A DNA stretch of 64,000 nucleotides from Frisingicoccus sp902471845 (GTDB lineage Bacteria > Bacillota > Clostridia > Lachnospirales > Lachnospiraceae), in the NCBI RefSeq assembly GCF_047030795.1, contig NZ_JBKYIC010000001.1, one strand, 5' to 3'. Positions within the stretch are counted from its first letter, which is position 1; each line of letters starts with the position of its first letter. The notes beneath the pieces are model-generated. The model had not been told where the DNA came from. It was given only the letters and a program-made list of their open reading frames with translations, and ran no database searches. This document shows positions 8,633 to 17,407 of the stretch, in pieces. The translations under genes and the position numbers were made by a program.

Positions 8633-8641
8633 ATTATAGCA
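8633..8641 (-). promoter_or_regulatory. Extended -10 promoter of tmcAL-ylbJ
   Basis: On the - strand TGCTATAAT is an extended -10 box, about 30 bases before the tmcAL start. The matching -35 is weak. Confidence 0.45.
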
Positions 8642-8704
8642 CCTATATAGAGAATATGCTCCAAAAAAAATACAAAAATTCAGGATAATGACTAATAAAA
8701 TTAC

Positions 8705-8733
8705 TTGTTTTGCACTTTTAACTAGTATATAAT
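8705..8733 (+). promoter_or_regulatory. Sigma-A promoter of pta
   Basis: TTGTTT (8705-8710), 17-base spacer, TATAAT (8728-8733), 53 bases before the pta start. Confidence 0.6.
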
Positions 8734-8786
8734 AGTAATGATTAGAGAAAAAATAAATATTTTATAATATGAAAGGGGTATTCATC

Positions 8787-9785
8787 ATGGGATTTATTGA
8801 TGGGATTAAGACGCGCGCAAAAAGCGATATCAAGACAATCGTTCTTCCAGAGTCTTACGATATGCGTGTGATCGAAGCAGCAAGCAAGATTGAAAAAGAA
8901 GGCGTAGCCAAAGTTATTTTGATTGGTGATCCGGAAGATATTGCGAAATCTGCTGCAAGCTATGACTTAACAGGGGTTGAGATTGTTAATCCGGAAACTT
9001 TTGCCGGACTGGACGATTTTATCGTTCATTTCTATGAACTTCGTAAGAGAAAAGGTATGACATTAAATGATGCAAGACGTATTCTTACATCCAACTTCTT
9101 ATTCTTCGGCGTTATGATGGTTAAAATGGGTTATGCTGACGGTATGGTCGGCGGCTGTACAACACCTACAGCAAACCTTCTTCGTCCATCTCTGCAGATT
9201 CTTAAAACTGCTCCAGACAGCAAACTTGTTTCCGCATTCTTCGTACTGGATGTACCAAACTGCGAATTCGGTGCTGACGGTGTGTTCATCTTCTCCGATG
9301 CCGGTCTGAATCAGAACCCGAATTCCGAAGAACTTGCACATATCGCTTATGATTCTGCAAAGACATTTGAGACATTGATTGGCAAAAAACCAATCACAGC
9401 GATGCTTTCCCACTCTACAATGGGTAGTGCAAGCCATCCGGATGTTGATAAAGTTCAGAACGCAGTTGAATTTGCTCATAAAGAGTATCCAGAACTTCTG
9501 GTCGATGGTGAATTCCAGCTTGATGCCGCTATCGTTCCTGAAGTAGGACAGCAGAAAGCTCCTGGCAATGAAATCGCCGGACATGCAAACGTACTTATCT
9601 TCCCTGACCTGGATGCAGGTAACATTGGTTACAAACTTGTTCAGAGACTTGCCAAAGCTGAAGCTTACGGACCAATCACACAGGGTCTTGCAGGTCCTGT
9701 TAACGACTTGTCCCGTGGCTGCTCCGCAGACGATATCGTTGGTGTTGTAGCAATCACAGCCGTACAGGCTCAGATGGCTAAATAA
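8787..9785 (+). CDS. pta: Phosphate acetyltransferase
   Basis: 332 residues, the short single-domain Pta of Firmicutes. It interconverts acetyl-CoA and acetyl phosphate, the step before ATP formation by acetate kinase. Typical blocks are VLPESYDMRVIEA, GMVGGCTTPTANLLRPSLQ, the STMGSASHPDVDKV segment and the C-terminal GPVNDLSRGCSADDIV. ATG at 8787 has AAAGGGG 9 bases upstream; ATG at 8769 has none. Codon use is strongly biased, as expected of a highly expressed gene. It is a single-gene unit with its own promoter and terminator, and no acetate kinase gene follows. Confidence 0.97.
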   Translation: MGFIDGIKTRAKSDIKTIVLPESYDMRVIEAASKIEKEGVAKVILIGDPEDIAKSAASYDLTGVEIVNPETFAGLDDFIVHFYELRKRKGMTLNDARRILTSNFLFFGVMMVKMGYADGMVGGCTTPTANLLRPSLQILKTAPDSKLVSAFFVLDVPNCEFGADGVFIFSDAGLNQNPNSEELAHIAYDSAKTFETLIGKKPITAMLSHSTMGSASHPDVDKVQNAVEFAHKEYPELLVDGEFQLDAAIVPEVGQQKAPGNEIAGHANVLIFPDLDAGNIGYKLVQRLAKAEAYGPITQGLAGPVNDLSRGCSADDIVGVVAITAVQAQMAK

Positions 9786-9801
9786 TCAGATTTACAGGGT
9801 T

Positions 9802-9832
9802 AGGACCGGCAAGAGATTGCCGGTCCTTTTTG
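9802..9832 (+). terminator. Intrinsic terminator of pta
   Basis: GACCGGCAA pairs perfectly with TTGCCGGTC around GAGA and is followed by CTTTTT. Confidence 0.92.
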
Positions 9833-9879
9833 GCAACATGCGTCAAGTAAAAATACTTTACATTACTTAAAAATAATTA

Positions 9880-9908
9880 TTGACAAAATATTCTGTCCTA
9901 TGTATAAT
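9880..9908 (+). promoter_or_regulatory. Consensus sigma-A promoter of DUF177-rpmF
   Basis: A perfect TTGACA (9880-9885), 17-base spacer and perfect TATAAT (9903-9908), 28 bases before the DUF177 start. Confidence 0.88.
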
Positions 9909-9936
9909 TAGTGAGGTATGGAGTTAGGAGACGTCT

Positions 9937-10455
9937 ATGTTTATTAATATTTCAGAGCTTATTTCTACACCATTAAAAACTGAGACCTTTAACGTTCCTG
10001 TAGATATGGATTTTTATGAGTTGCAGGGGGACCGTTTTCCATTTCGGGAGAAGGGAGAACTCGTTCTCACCGTATCCAATGCAGGAAACCGGAAAGTTCA
10101 TCTGGAAGGACACTGGCAGGGAAAACTCGGTATACCATGTGATCGGTGTCTGAAGGAAGTGGCTGTGCCATTTCACGTCGAGCTGGACGAAACGGTGGAT
10201 TTATCCCCGGAGCGCCAAGAAGATGCGGCAGATGACAGTTATGTGGAAGAAAACAGCATTAATACGGACGCTCTGATCGATCATGAAATTTTAATTCGTT
10301 TTCCGATGAAGACATTATGCCGTGAAGATTGCAAAGGTATATGCCTGAAATGTGGAAAGGATTTAAACCATGGAGAGTGCGGCTGCGACAGGGTTTCGTT
10401 AGACCCAAGAATGGCTGCCATTCAGGATATTTTTAAGAATTTTAAGGAGGTGTGA
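9937..10455 (+). CDS. DUF177 (YceD/YlbN) family protein
   Basis: 172 residues. The DUF177 family is always found just before rpmF and is thought to act in 23S rRNA or ribosome maturation. Visible are PCDRCLKEV near residue 70 and a C-terminal cysteine cluster, CREDCKGICLKCG, followed by GECGC, probably a metal site. AGTTAGGAG lies ahead of the start. rpmF begins 3 bases after its stop. Confidence 0.9.
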   Translation: MFINISELISTPLKTETFNVPVDMDFYELQGDRFPFREKGELVLTVSNAGNRKVHLEGHWQGKLGIPCDRCLKEVAVPFHVELDETVDLSPERQEDAADDSYVEENSINTDALIDHEILIRFPMKTLCREDCKGICLKCGKDLNHGECGCDRVSLDPRMAAIQDIFKNFKEV

Positions 10456-10458
10456 TCC

Positions 10459-10638
10459 ATGTCCATTTGTCCAAAGAATAAATCATCCAAAGCAAGAAGA
10501 GACAGCCGTAGAGCTAACTGGAAGATGAGTGCTCCAGCTTTAGTTAAGTGCAGTCATTGTGGCGAGCTTATGATGCCTCACAGAGTATGCAAAGCTTGTG
10601 GATACTACGATAAAAAATCTATCGTTGAAGTTCAGTAA
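10459..10638 (+). CDS. rpmF: 50S ribosomal protein L32
   Basis: 59 residues. The sequence starts MSICPKNKSSKARRD, the usual bacterial L32 N-terminus, and carries two zinc-binding pairs, CSHC and CKAC, at about residues 31-34 and 44-47. AAGGAGG is placed 9 bases before the ATG, overlapping the end of DUF177. It is a component of the large ribosomal subunit. Confidence 0.97.
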   Translation: MSICPKNKSSKARRDSRRANWKMSAPALVKCSHCGELMMPHRVCKACGYYDKKSIVEVQ

Positions 10639-10660
10639 TTCATTAAATCGGATTAAACAG

Positions 10661-10695
10661 AAGGCAGGAAAGGATTTCCTGTCTTTCTTTTTTTT
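10661..10695 (+). terminator. Intrinsic terminator of rpmF
   Basis: GGCAGGAAA pairs with TTTCCTGTC (one G-U pair) around GGA and is followed by a long T-rich run. Confidence 0.88.
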
Positions 10696-10725
10696 GAATA
10701 GAAAAAAACTTCTATGTTTTTAGGG

Positions 10726-10754
10726 TTGATTTAATGAATATTATCTAGTATATT
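10726..10754 (+). promoter_or_regulatory. Sigma-A promoter of plsX-acpP
   Basis: TTGATT (10726-10731), 17-base spacer, TATATT (10749-10754), 39 bases before plsX. I see no FapR-type operator. Confidence 0.55.
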
Positions 10755-10793
10755 TATAGATGATTACAGAGTATGTAATTGGAGGCATGAAAT

Positions 10794-11798
10794 ATGGAAG
10801 AGTTAGTAACGGTCGCCCTGGATGTCATGGGCGGTGATCATGCACCGTCTGAGATTATCAAAGGCGGCGTGGAAGCGGTAAATGCCAGTAAACAGGTCAA
10901 GGTTCTTATGGTCGGTGATGAAGCGAAGATTAAAGAGGAACTGACCAAATATACCTGTGACAGAGAGCGGATTGAAATTATTCCGACAACAGAAGTTATC
11001 AGTAATAATGAAGCACCGGTCAACGCGATTCGGAATAAAACAGATTCCTCCATCGTGCGGTGTCAGCGGCTTGTAAAGAAGGGCGAGGCAGATGCCATGG
11101 TGTCGGCCGGTTCGACCGGAGCCCTGCTGGCCGGAGGCCAATTGATCGTAGGACGAGTTAAGGGTGTGCATCGGCCGCCATTGGCTCCGTTGATTCCGAC
11201 AGCCAAAGGATTTTCACTGCTGATTGACTGTGGAGCCAACGTGGATGCCCGGGCAGCACATCTTCTGCAGTTTGCACAGATTGGTACGATATATATGGAA
11301 GATATTATCGGTGTTAAGAATCCGAAAGTCGCCATTGTCAATATCGGTGCGGAAGAAGAAAAAGGAAACCAATTGGTGAAAGAAGCCTATCCGCTTTTAA
11401 AGGAATGTCCGTCGATTCATTTTATCGGCAGTATTGAAGCCAGAGATATTCCGTCAGGCGAGGCAGATATTATCGTCTGCGATGCCTTTGTCGGCAATGT
11501 CATTTTAAAACTGTATGAAGGCGTGGGTAACACATTGATTCATAAAATTAAAGTATCCATGATGTCATCGCTTCGAAGCAAAATCGGTGGATGGCTCGTC
11601 AAACCTGCATTAAAGGCTACAGTGAAAGAATTTGATGCTTCGGAATACGGTGGTGTTCCGTTGCTCGGACTGAAAGGGCTGGTCGTGAAAGCTCATGGCA
11701 GTTCCAGCGCTCAGGAGATTCAGCGTGCAATAATTCAATGCATAACCTTTAAACAGCAGAATATCAATGTACGGATAGAGGAAGTTTTGAATCAGTGA
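10794..11798 (+). CDS. plsX: Phosphate acyltransferase PlsX
   Basis: 334 residues, full length. PlsX converts acyl-ACP to acyl phosphate, the substrate of PlsY. The N-terminus VALDVMGGDHAPSEIIKG is the family signature, with AMVSAGSTGALLAGG near residue 100 and the DAFVGNVILKLYEG block near 235. GGAGG is 8 bases before the start. acpP follows 48 bases later, matching the function, and plsY lies 19 kb downstream. Confidence 0.97.
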   Translation: MEELVTVALDVMGGDHAPSEIIKGGVEAVNASKQVKVLMVGDEAKIKEELTKYTCDRERIEIIPTTEVISNNEAPVNAIRNKTDSSIVRCQRLVKKGEADAMVSAGSTGALLAGGQLIVGRVKGVHRPPLAPLIPTAKGFSLLIDCGANVDARAAHLLQFAQIGTIYMEDIIGVKNPKVAIVNIGAEEEKGNQLVKEAYPLLKECPSIHFIGSIEARDIPSGEADIIVCDAFVGNVILKLYEGVGNTLIHKIKVSMMSSLRSKIGGWLVKPALKATVKEFDASEYGGVPLLGLKGLVVKAHGSSSAQEIQRAIIQCITFKQQNINVRIEEVLNQ

Positions 11799-11846
11799 TT
11801 TCCCAATCTCATAAAATAATTAATATTTTTGAAAGGACGTTAGATT

Positions 11847-12077
11847 ATGGAATTAGAAAGATTAAAAGAGATTATTGCAGATATCATGGGGCTTGATACC
11901 AATGAGATTACAATGGATTCTTCTTTCGCGGAAGACCTCGGCTGTGACTCTCTCGATACGGTGGAGATTATTATGGCTATTGAGGATGAACTTGACATTA
12001 AGATTTCTGATGATGCGGCCGAAAACATTGTCACTGTTGGTGATGCAATGGAAGCGATTAAAAACATTTTAAATTGA
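11847..12077 (+). CDS. acpP: Acyl carrier protein
   Basis: 76 residues. The phosphopantetheine attachment serine is S35 in the DSLD motif. The protein is strongly acidic with the four-helix ACP pattern. AAAGGACG precedes the start. It lies between plsX and rnc, the common Firmicute order. Confidence 0.97.
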   Translation: MELERLKEIIADIMGLDTNEITMDSSFAEDLGCDSLDTVEIIMAIEDELDIKISDDAAENIVTVGDAMEAIKNILN

Positions 12078-12103
12078 TTGTAGTGTAATAGAGCACATAA
12101 AAC

Positions 12104-12138
12104 AGGGGTCTCCGGTTACAAGAAGAGACTCCTTTTTT
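12104..12138 (+). terminator. Intrinsic terminator between acpP and rnc
   Basis: AGGGGTCTC pairs with GAGACTCCT (one G-U pair) and is followed by six T. It ends 33 bases before rnc. Confidence 0.8.
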
Positions 12139-12171
12139 AAATCATCGAATAGAAACAGGAAGGAGAGTATA

Positions 12172-12897
12172 ATGGATTTAAAAAAAATCACGGCTTTTCA
12201 GCAAAAAATCGGTTATGAATATTCGGATGTTTCGCTGCTTGAAACAGCACTGATTCACAGCTCCTTTGCCAATGAACATAATCTCAGAAAATTTCAGAAT
12301 AATGAAAGGCTGGAATTTCTCGGGGATGCGGTACTGGAACTGGTGTCCAGTGAGGTGTTGTTTAAAAAATATCCGGAAAAGCTGGAAGGTACATTGAGTA
12401 AGACACGGGCAAGCCTTGTCTGTGAACCTGCACTGGCCTATTGTGCCCGAGAATTAGAGCTTGGAAATTATCTTCAGCTTGGTAAAGGAGAGGATATGAC
12501 GGGAGGAAGAGACAGGGATTCCATTCTGTCCGACGCTCTGGAAGCTGTCATCGGAAGCTTATATCTGGATGGGGGACTGGAGTCGGCGCGGCAGTTCATC
12601 ATGAACTTTGTCTTAAATGACATGGAGAATACCCGGCTTTTTCACGACTGTAAAACAACCCTTCAGGAGAATATTCAGAGCTGGTCGAAGGAGACGCCGG
12701 TCTATGAATTGGTGGATGTTTTTGGACCGGAACACAACCGGACCTTTGTCATGCAGATTCGTCTGGGAAATCGGATTCTTGGAAAAGGAAGCGGCCGGAC
12801 AAAACAGGCAGCCGGACAAAATGCGGCTTATGAATCCTTATTGGCATTAAAGGCAGAAGGACTATTCAGAGACAAGGACGAAGATTTATGTATTTAA
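12172..12897 (+). CDS. rnc: Ribonuclease III
   Basis: 241 residues. RNase III cuts double-stranded RNA in rRNA and mRNA processing. The catalytic signature NERLEFLGDAVLEL is at about residues 43-56, and a double-stranded RNA-binding domain occupies about 170-235. AAGGAGAG precedes the start. The last 10 bases overlap smc in a different frame, so the two are translationally coupled. Confidence 0.97.
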   Translation: MDLKKITAFQQKIGYEYSDVSLLETALIHSSFANEHNLRKFQNNERLEFLGDAVLELVSSEVLFKKYPEKLEGTLSKTRASLVCEPALAYCARELELGNYLQLGKGEDMTGGRDRDSILSDALEAVIGSLYLDGGLESARQFIMNFVLNDMENTRLFHDCKTTLQENIQSWSKETPVYELVDVFGPEHNRTFVMQIRLGNRILGKGSGRTKQAAGQNAAYESLLALKAEGLFRDKDEDLCI

Positions 12898-15800
12898 AAA
12901 GTATCGAACTGCAGGGGTTTAAATCCTTTGCGAATAAGACGGTTTTAAAATTCAATAAAGGTATTACCGGCATTGTGGGACCTAACGGCAGCGGAAAGAG
13001 TAATGTGGCCGATGCGGTGCGATGGGTACTTGGTGAACAGAGCGCCAAGCAGCTTCGCGGGAGCAAGATGGAGGACGTTATTTTTTCTGGTACCGAGAAC
13101 AGAAAACCCTTAGGTTTTGCCTATGTCGCCATTACCATTGATAATTCGGATCACAAGCTGCCGATCGATTATGAGGAACTGACAGTCGCCAGGCGTGTCT
13201 ATCGTTCCGGTGAGAGTGAATATCTGATCAATGGGCATACAAGCCGGCTTAAGGATGTACAGGAACTTTTTTTTGATACAGGAATCGGTAAAGAGGGATA
13301 TTCGATCATCGGTCAGGGACAGATTGATAAAATTTTAAGCGGAAAACCGGAGGATCGGCGGGAACTTTTCGATGAAGCGGTTGGTATCGTTAAATATAAA
13401 AAGCGGAAGGCTCTGGCCGAGAAGAACCTGAATATTGAAAAGCAGAATCTGTACCGAGTGACGGATATTTTGTCCGAACTGGAAAAACAGATCGGACCTT
13501 TGTCCCGGCAGTCCGAAAAGGCGAGAGAATATTTAAAATTACGGGATTCATTAAAAGCTCTGGATATTCGTATGTATCTCTCCGAATACGACCGGCTGAA
13601 AAAAGCGTCGGCAGAGTATGGAGACAAATTAAACATTGCACAGGATGATCTGGAGACAACACAAAAAGCTCTGGAGGCCGCCCGGTTGGAATATGGCCAG
13701 ATGGAGACCGCTCTCGAGGAACGGGGAAGTCAGATCGATGCATTAAAAAATCAGATTTCTGAGATACAGTTGGAACGTGAAAAGGCAGAAAGTGAGATTC
13801 GTCTTTTAAAGGAGCAGGTTCGAAGCGAGGAAGCCACAGCGGGACATTATAAGGAGCGGCAGGCCCAGGTTTCCGGCAGTATTGCCGGGAAAAAACAGGA
13901 AGCTTCCGAGTGGGAAAAAGAGATGGCAGGGCTGGCGGATAAGATTGCCGCACTGCAGGATGCAAAAGATCAGGCGGAGGATCAACTGGATTCCATGAAT
14001 GGCAGTATCGACAAGCTCCGTCAGGCGATTGAAGAAAAGAACGGTGATGTGATTGAATCGCTGAATCACATCGGAAGCGTGAAGGCGAAGCTCCAGCGTT
14101 ATGATGCCATGCTGGAACAGATTCAGATTCGTAAGTCGGAATTGAATCAGCGTCTGCTGACAATGCAGAGCGAGGCGGCCAGCCGGGAAGAAACGCTGGA
14201 AAAATACAGCAGCGAACAGAAAAAACTGGATACACGTCGGGAAGAGCTTCAGAAAAAATTAGCGGACTGTCAGGAAAAAGGACAGGTAATCCAAAAGCAG
14301 ATTGATGGTTTTCATGAGACTCTGAATGCAAAAGAACAGGAATACCACCGGTTAAGCTCCCGTTTTCAGACACTCCAGGGAATCACGGAGCGTTATGAGG
14401 GCTATGGCAACAGTATTCGCCGGATCATGGAACAGAAAAAGCAAATGCCGGGAATCATCGGCGTTGTAGCGGATATTATCAAAGTGGATAAAGCCTATGA
14501 AACAGCCGTGGAGACGGCCCTTGGCGGAAGCATCCAGAATGTGGTTACAAAGGATGAAAAAACGGCCAAGCTCATGATTGAATTTTTAAAACGAAATCGC
14601 TTTGGACGGGCCACATTTTTGCCGCTGACCAGTATCGTGCCAAAGACTCTGCCGGAACGGGAACGCATTTTAAAAGAGAATGGGGTTATCGGTATTGCCA
14701 GTGAATTGATTTCCTGCGGATCGGAGTTTGGAGGTCTGGCGGATTATCTTCTGGGGCGGGTTGTTGTTGCCGACCATATGGATAATGCGCTGAAGCTGGC
14801 GAGAAAGTACCGCTATTCCCTCAGAATCGTCACTCTGGAGGGTGAATCCCTAAGCCCGGGCGGTTCGATTTCCGGCGGTACATTTAAAAATGCAAGTAAT
14901 CTTCTTGGACGCCATCGTGAGATGGATGAGATGGGAGCCAGGATGGAAAGTCTTAAAGCTGAGCTGGCTCTTCTGAATCGGCAGACCGATGAAGCTCACG
15001 ACGCAAAACGGGAAAACAAACGGCGTATCGGAAGTATTCAGGATGATCTGCAGGAAATTGGTCTGAAATCCAATACCATTTATGTGAATGTGAATCAGTT
15101 AAAATCTTCTTCCGCATCCCAGGGAGAGGCCTATAAAGAGCTTTCCCTGGAGGCCAACGAACTGAAACGTCAGACAGGGGAGATTGACACATTTAAAAAG
15201 GATTTACTGAAAGAGCGTGAAAATCAGGAACTGCTGAAAGCTGAAGCAGAGGGCGCTATCGAAGTATTGAATGAAAAACTGGAAGCAGAAATTTCACGTC
15301 AACAGGAATTTTCAGGTAAAACGTCGGAGCTTGGCATTGATTTTTCAGGCTACATACAAAAACAGAATTTCCTGAAAGAGAATCGAAAACGTATCCTGGA
15401 AGAAATCGAAGCGCTGGAAAGGGAACATGAGGAACTTTCCGGAAAGGTGTCGGAATGTGAACACATTATCCGGGAAAAAACAGAAACGATTCAGACTATG
15501 GAATCGAAGACGGAAACGATGGAAACAGGCGATGCTTCTCTGGATAAAGAATTAGAGGTTCTTTTAGCCGAACGGGAAAAAATGACAACAGTTCAGAAAC
15601 AGTTTTTTGAACGCCGGGAGAATCTTTCGGACCGGTGCAGTCTTCTTGATAAAGAGATTTTCCGGCTGGAGCATTTAAATGAAAAATGTGAGGAAGACCG
15701 GACGAAGCTCAGTAATTACATGTGGGATGAATATGAGCTGACCTATAATAAGGCTTTAGAACTCCAGGTTGCAGATTCGGAAGCCTTGTCAATAGAGGAT

Positions 15801-16454
15801 ATCCGGCGCCGGATTGGCGAACTTAAGAAGTCCATCAAAGGACTTGGCAATATTAATCTGAATGCTATTGAAGAATATAAGGATGTATCGGAACGCTATA
15901 CCACATTAAAGACACAGCATGATGACCTGGTTGAAGCCGAGGGCAAATTGACAGGAATCATTCATGATCTGGATCAGGCCATGCGGGAACAGTTCCGTGA
16001 AAACTTTATAAAAATCCAGGAAAACTTTAAACGGGTATTTGCCGAGCTGTTTGGCGGCGGTAAAGGAACACTGGAATTGATGGAGGATGCGGATATTTTA
16101 GATGCAGGCATCCGGATCATCGCTCAGCCTCCGGGTAAGAAGCTCCAAAATATGATGCAGCTTTCCGGCGGTGAAAAGGCGCTGACGGCCATCGCCCTGC
16201 TTTTTGCTATTCAGAGCCTGAAGCCATCGCCCTTCTGTCTGCTGGATGAAATTGAAGCGGCTCTGGACGATGCCAATGTTAAGCGTTATGCCAGATATTT
16301 GAATAACCTGACTGAGGATACCCAGTTTATCATTATCACACACCGGCGCGGCACGATGAATGCGGCCGACGTACTCTATGGTGTGACGATGCAGGAAAAG
16401 GGCGTATCCGCCCTGGTATCTGTAAATTTAATTGAAAATGAACTGACAAAATAG
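12888..16454 (+). CDS. smc: Chromosome segregation protein SMC
   Basis: 1188 residues, the full SMC length. Walker A GPNGSGKSN is at residues 31-39. Long coiled coils flank a hinge at about 510-660. The ABC signature LSGGEK is near 1092 and Walker B LLDEIEAALDD near 1118. SMC works with ScpA and ScpB to condense and resolve the chromosome; those two are not in the window. It sits in the conserved rnc-smc-ftsY cluster. Confidence 0.98.
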   Translation: MYLKSIELQGFKSFANKTVLKFNKGITGIVGPNGSGKSNVADAVRWVLGEQSAKQLRGSKMEDVIFSGTENRKPLGFAYVAITIDNSDHKLPIDYEELTVARRVYRSGESEYLINGHTSRLKDVQELFFDTGIGKEGYSIIGQGQIDKILSGKPEDRRELFDEAVGIVKYKKRKALAEKNLNIEKQNLYRVTDILSELEKQIGPLSRQSEKAREYLKLRDSLKALDIRMYLSEYDRLKKASAEYGDKLNIAQDDLETTQKALEAARLEYGQMETALEERGSQIDALKNQISEIQLEREKAESEIRLLKEQVRSEEATAGHYKERQAQVSGSIAGKKQEASEWEKEMAGLADKIAALQDAKDQAEDQLDSMNGSIDKLRQAIEEKNGDVIESLNHIGSVKAKLQRYDAMLEQIQIRKSELNQRLLTMQSEAASREETLEKYSSEQKKLDTRREELQKKLADCQEKGQVIQKQIDGFHETLNAKEQEYHRLSSRFQTLQGITERYEGYGNSIRRIMEQKKQMPGIIGVVADIIKVDKAYETAVETALGGSIQNVVTKDEKTAKLMIEFLKRNRFGRATFLPLTSIVPKTLPERERILKENGVIGIASELISCGSEFGGLADYLLGRVVVADHMDNALKLARKYRYSLRIVTLEGESLSPGGSISGGTFKNASNLLGRHREMDEMGARMESLKAELALLNRQTDEAHDAKRENKRRIGSIQDDLQEIGLKSNTIYVNVNQLKSSSASQGEAYKELSLEANELKRQTGEIDTFKKDLLKERENQELLKAEAEGAIEVLNEKLEAEISRQQEFSGKTSELGIDFSGYIQKQNFLKENRKRILEEIEALEREHEELSGKVSECEHIIREKTETIQTMESKTETMETGDASLDKELEVLLAEREKMTTVQKQFFERRENLSDRCSLLDKEIFRLEHLNEKCEEDRTKLSNYMWDEYELTYNKALELQVADSEALSIEDIRRRIGELKKSIKGLGNINLNAIEEYKDVSERYTTLKTQHDDLVEAEGKLTGIIHDLDQAMREQFRENFIKIQENFKRVFAELFGGGKGTLELMEDADILDAGIRIIAQPPGKKLQNMMQLSGGEKALTAIALLFAIQSLKPSPFCLLDEIEAALDDANVKRYARYLNNLTEDTQFIIITHRRGTMNAADVLYGVTMQEKGVSALVSVNLIENELTK

Positions 16455-16464
16455 GAGGGGAAAC

Positions 16465-17388
16465 ATGTCGGAAGAGAAGAAAGGCTTTTTCAGCCGTCTG
16501 GTTGAAGGACTTACAAAGACCCGAAATAATATCGCTTCGGTATTTGACGATATTTTCAGTGGATTTTCATCCATTGATGATGATTTTTATGAAGAACTGG
16601 AAGAGGTTCTTGTTATGGCCGATATCGGCATCCATACAACAGAGATGATCATTGAGGATTTAAAGGTTAAAGTGAAAGAAAACCATCTGAAGGAACCATC
16701 TGAATGCCGGGAGTATCTTATCCGTTCGATTAAAGAACAGATGGCGGTGACGGAGGATGCCTATGAATTTGAAAACAAGAAGACCGTCATGCTCATTATC
16801 GGCGTCAATGGCGTGGGTAAGACAACTTCTGTAGGAAAACTGGCCGGACAGTATAAAAATGCCGGAAAGAAAGTATTACTGGCAGCAGCAGACACCTTCC
16901 GTGCCGGTGCCATTGAACAATTGGTCGAGTGGTCTCATCGTGCCGGAGTGGATATTATTGCCGGTCAGGAAGGCTCCGACCCGGCAGCGGTGGTTTTCGA
17001 TGCGGTAGCCGCTGCAAAGGCCCGAAATACGGATATTTTAATTTGTGATACGGCGGGTCGTCTCCATAATAAGAAAAATCTTATGGAAGAATTGAAAAAA
17101 ATTAATCGAATCATCGACCGGGAATATCCGGATGCCTTCCGTGAGACGATGATCGTTCTGGATGGAACGACCGGACAAAATGCCCTGGTACAGGCAAAAC
17201 AGTTTAAGGAAGTGGCAGACATAACTGGAATTATTTTGACAAAACTGGACGGAACCGCCAAAGGCGGTATAGCCATTGCCATCCAATCCGAATTGGGTGT
17301 TCCGGTGAAATATATCGGTATCGGTGAAAAAATCGAGGATCTGCAGAAATTTGACAGTGATTCTTTTGTAGATGCACTGTTTCAATAA
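16465..17388 (+). CDS. ftsY: Signal recognition particle receptor FtsY
   Basis: 307 residues, lacking the long acidic A domain of E. coli FtsY, as usual in Firmicutes. The NG domain carries the GTP-binding loop GVNGVGKTT at 113-121 and DTAGR at about 195. FtsY docks ribosome-SRP complexes on the membrane. TAGGAGGGG lies directly ahead. ffh, its partner, is 1.7 kb downstream. Confidence 0.97.
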   Translation: MSEEKKGFFSRLVEGLTKTRNNIASVFDDIFSGFSSIDDDFYEELEEVLVMADIGIHTTEMIIEDLKVKVKENHLKEPSECREYLIRSIKEQMAVTEDAYEFENKKTVMLIIGVNGVGKTTSVGKLAGQYKNAGKKVLLAAADTFRAGAIEQLVEWSHRAGVDIIAGQEGSDPAAVVFDAVAAAKARNTDILICDTAGRLHNKKNLMEELKKINRIIDREYPDAFRETMIVLDGTTGQNALVQAKQFKEVADITGIILTKLDGTAKGGIAIAIQSELGVPVKYIGIGEKIEDLQKFDSDSFVDALFQ

Positions 17389-17407
17389 GAAGAGGGGGAA
17401 TAACATC

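Noticed and set aside
13390..14373. A 327-residue open frame opposite smc
   Set aside because: Shadow of smc coding sequence; composition is Ser/Pro/His-rich and not protein-like.
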